This document shows positions 63,938 through 64,000 of a stretch of 64,000 bases of DNA, piece after piece (the first letter of the stretch is position 1; each line of letters begins with the position of its first letter). The stretch is from assembly GCA_002753335.1 (NCBI GenBank), contig PEAD01000007.1, forward strand, positions 28,501 through 92,500. Direction: 5' to 3'. The stretch is from Nitrospirae bacterium MYbin3. GTDB lineage: Bacteria > Nitrospirota > Thermodesulfovibrionia > Thermodesulfovibrionales > Dissulfurispiraceae. The notes under the pieces are model-generated. The model saw only the letters and a list, made by a program, of their open reading frames with translations, ran no database searches and had not been told where the DNA came from. The position numbers were made by a program, and so were the translations under genes.

Positions 63938-64000
63938 GCTGCTTTTTTCTTTTTCGTATTTTTATGAGCAATCCTGTATTGCTCTAAGAATGTGTTATAA
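63934..64000 (-). CDS. C-terminal tail of upstream trp-operon gene (possibly trpD)
   Basis: The last 21 codons of a gene cut by the window edge end with YRIAHKNTKKKKAA and a TGA that overlaps the trpC ATG. By position it could be anthranilate phosphoribosyltransferase (TrpD), but the tail alone does not prove it. Confidence 0.5.
   Translation of the reverse strand, partial: YNTFLEQYRIAHKNTKKKKAA

Overview
The window reads as one chromosomal segment of a Gram-negative, anaerobic or respiratory bacterium with moderate GC. LpxC points to an LPS outer membrane. Two multiheme c-type cytochrome loci, an NrfD-type membrane complex, a GTP-dependent PEP carboxykinase, QueH instead of QueG, and sigma-54-like promoters fit a Nitrospirota/Desulfobacterota-like lineage. 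That taxonomic guess is inference only; no rRNA is present. I see no prophage, insertion sequence or CRISPR array.

Layout. 1-5603 (minus): a ruvA-ruvB-queH-DUF2905-spoIID-queA-SPOR-phoH operon (DNA repair, queuosine, envelope). 5690-18424 (plus): argD-argF, CBS protein, tsaE, nadK, a secreted TPR protein, type-4 uracil-DNA glycosylase, HIT protein, a hypothetical protein, a radical SAM protein, an acetolactate-synthase-like enzyme, nadB and a PilF-like lipoprotein. 18493-22607 (minus): a nitrogen module, amtB then amidotransferase-glnB-glnA, with sigma-54-like promoters and three palindromic sites. 22608-25105 (minus): an Nramp-related transporter coupled to a soluble PRC/MgtE_N/CBS protein. 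25213-26915: DUF486 protein, deoxyhypusine-synthase-like protein and rpsT. 26969-33042 (minus): htpX-purE-zinc finger-P-type ATPase-purC-nitroreductase, headed by a yybP-ykoY (Mn2+) riboswitch with its own terminator. 33177-35574 (plus): tldD, lpxC. 35689-36369 (minus): a 24-residue Lys/Ala/Pro peptide gene and a wHTH-nucleotidyltransferase. 36621-42591 (plus): pckG, a tandem kinase-like protein, M50 protease, trpS, ThiF/MoeB protein. 42663-48192 (minus): a beta-propeller monoheme protein, an FtsX-type ABC system with a DUF2318 lipoprotein, a small membrane protein, and a pentaheme cytochrome whose frame is crossed by one in-frame UGA. 48532-53423 (plus): hemL and an undecaheme/tetraheme/Fe-S/NrfD complex. 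53478-56096 (minus): class IV aminotransferase, yraN, Toprim protein, secreted dockerin-like protein. 56225-60001 (plus): MoxR-DUF58-transglutaminase. Then two tRNAs, a TatD-radical SAM fusion, small envelope proteins and trpC with the tail of an upstream gene.

How the parts fit. The nitrogen genes form a coherent PII/GS/Amt regulon. The respiratory genes suggest quinone-linked electron exchange with periplasmic cytochromes, next to heme synthesis (hemL). Metal homeostasis recurs: a Mn2+ riboswitch, a P2A ATPase, an NRMT-like transporter paired with an MgtE-type sensor, and a DUF2318/FtsX system. Many first-of-operon genes have a -10-like hexamer only 5-8 nt upstream of the start codon and no Shine-Dalgarno, which suggests frequent leaderless transcripts.

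Strongest leads: the tandem kinase-like protein beside pckG, the UGA-interrupted cytochrome, the tiny basic peptide gene with its own signals, the riboswitch-controlled htpX operon, and the transporter-sensor pair.
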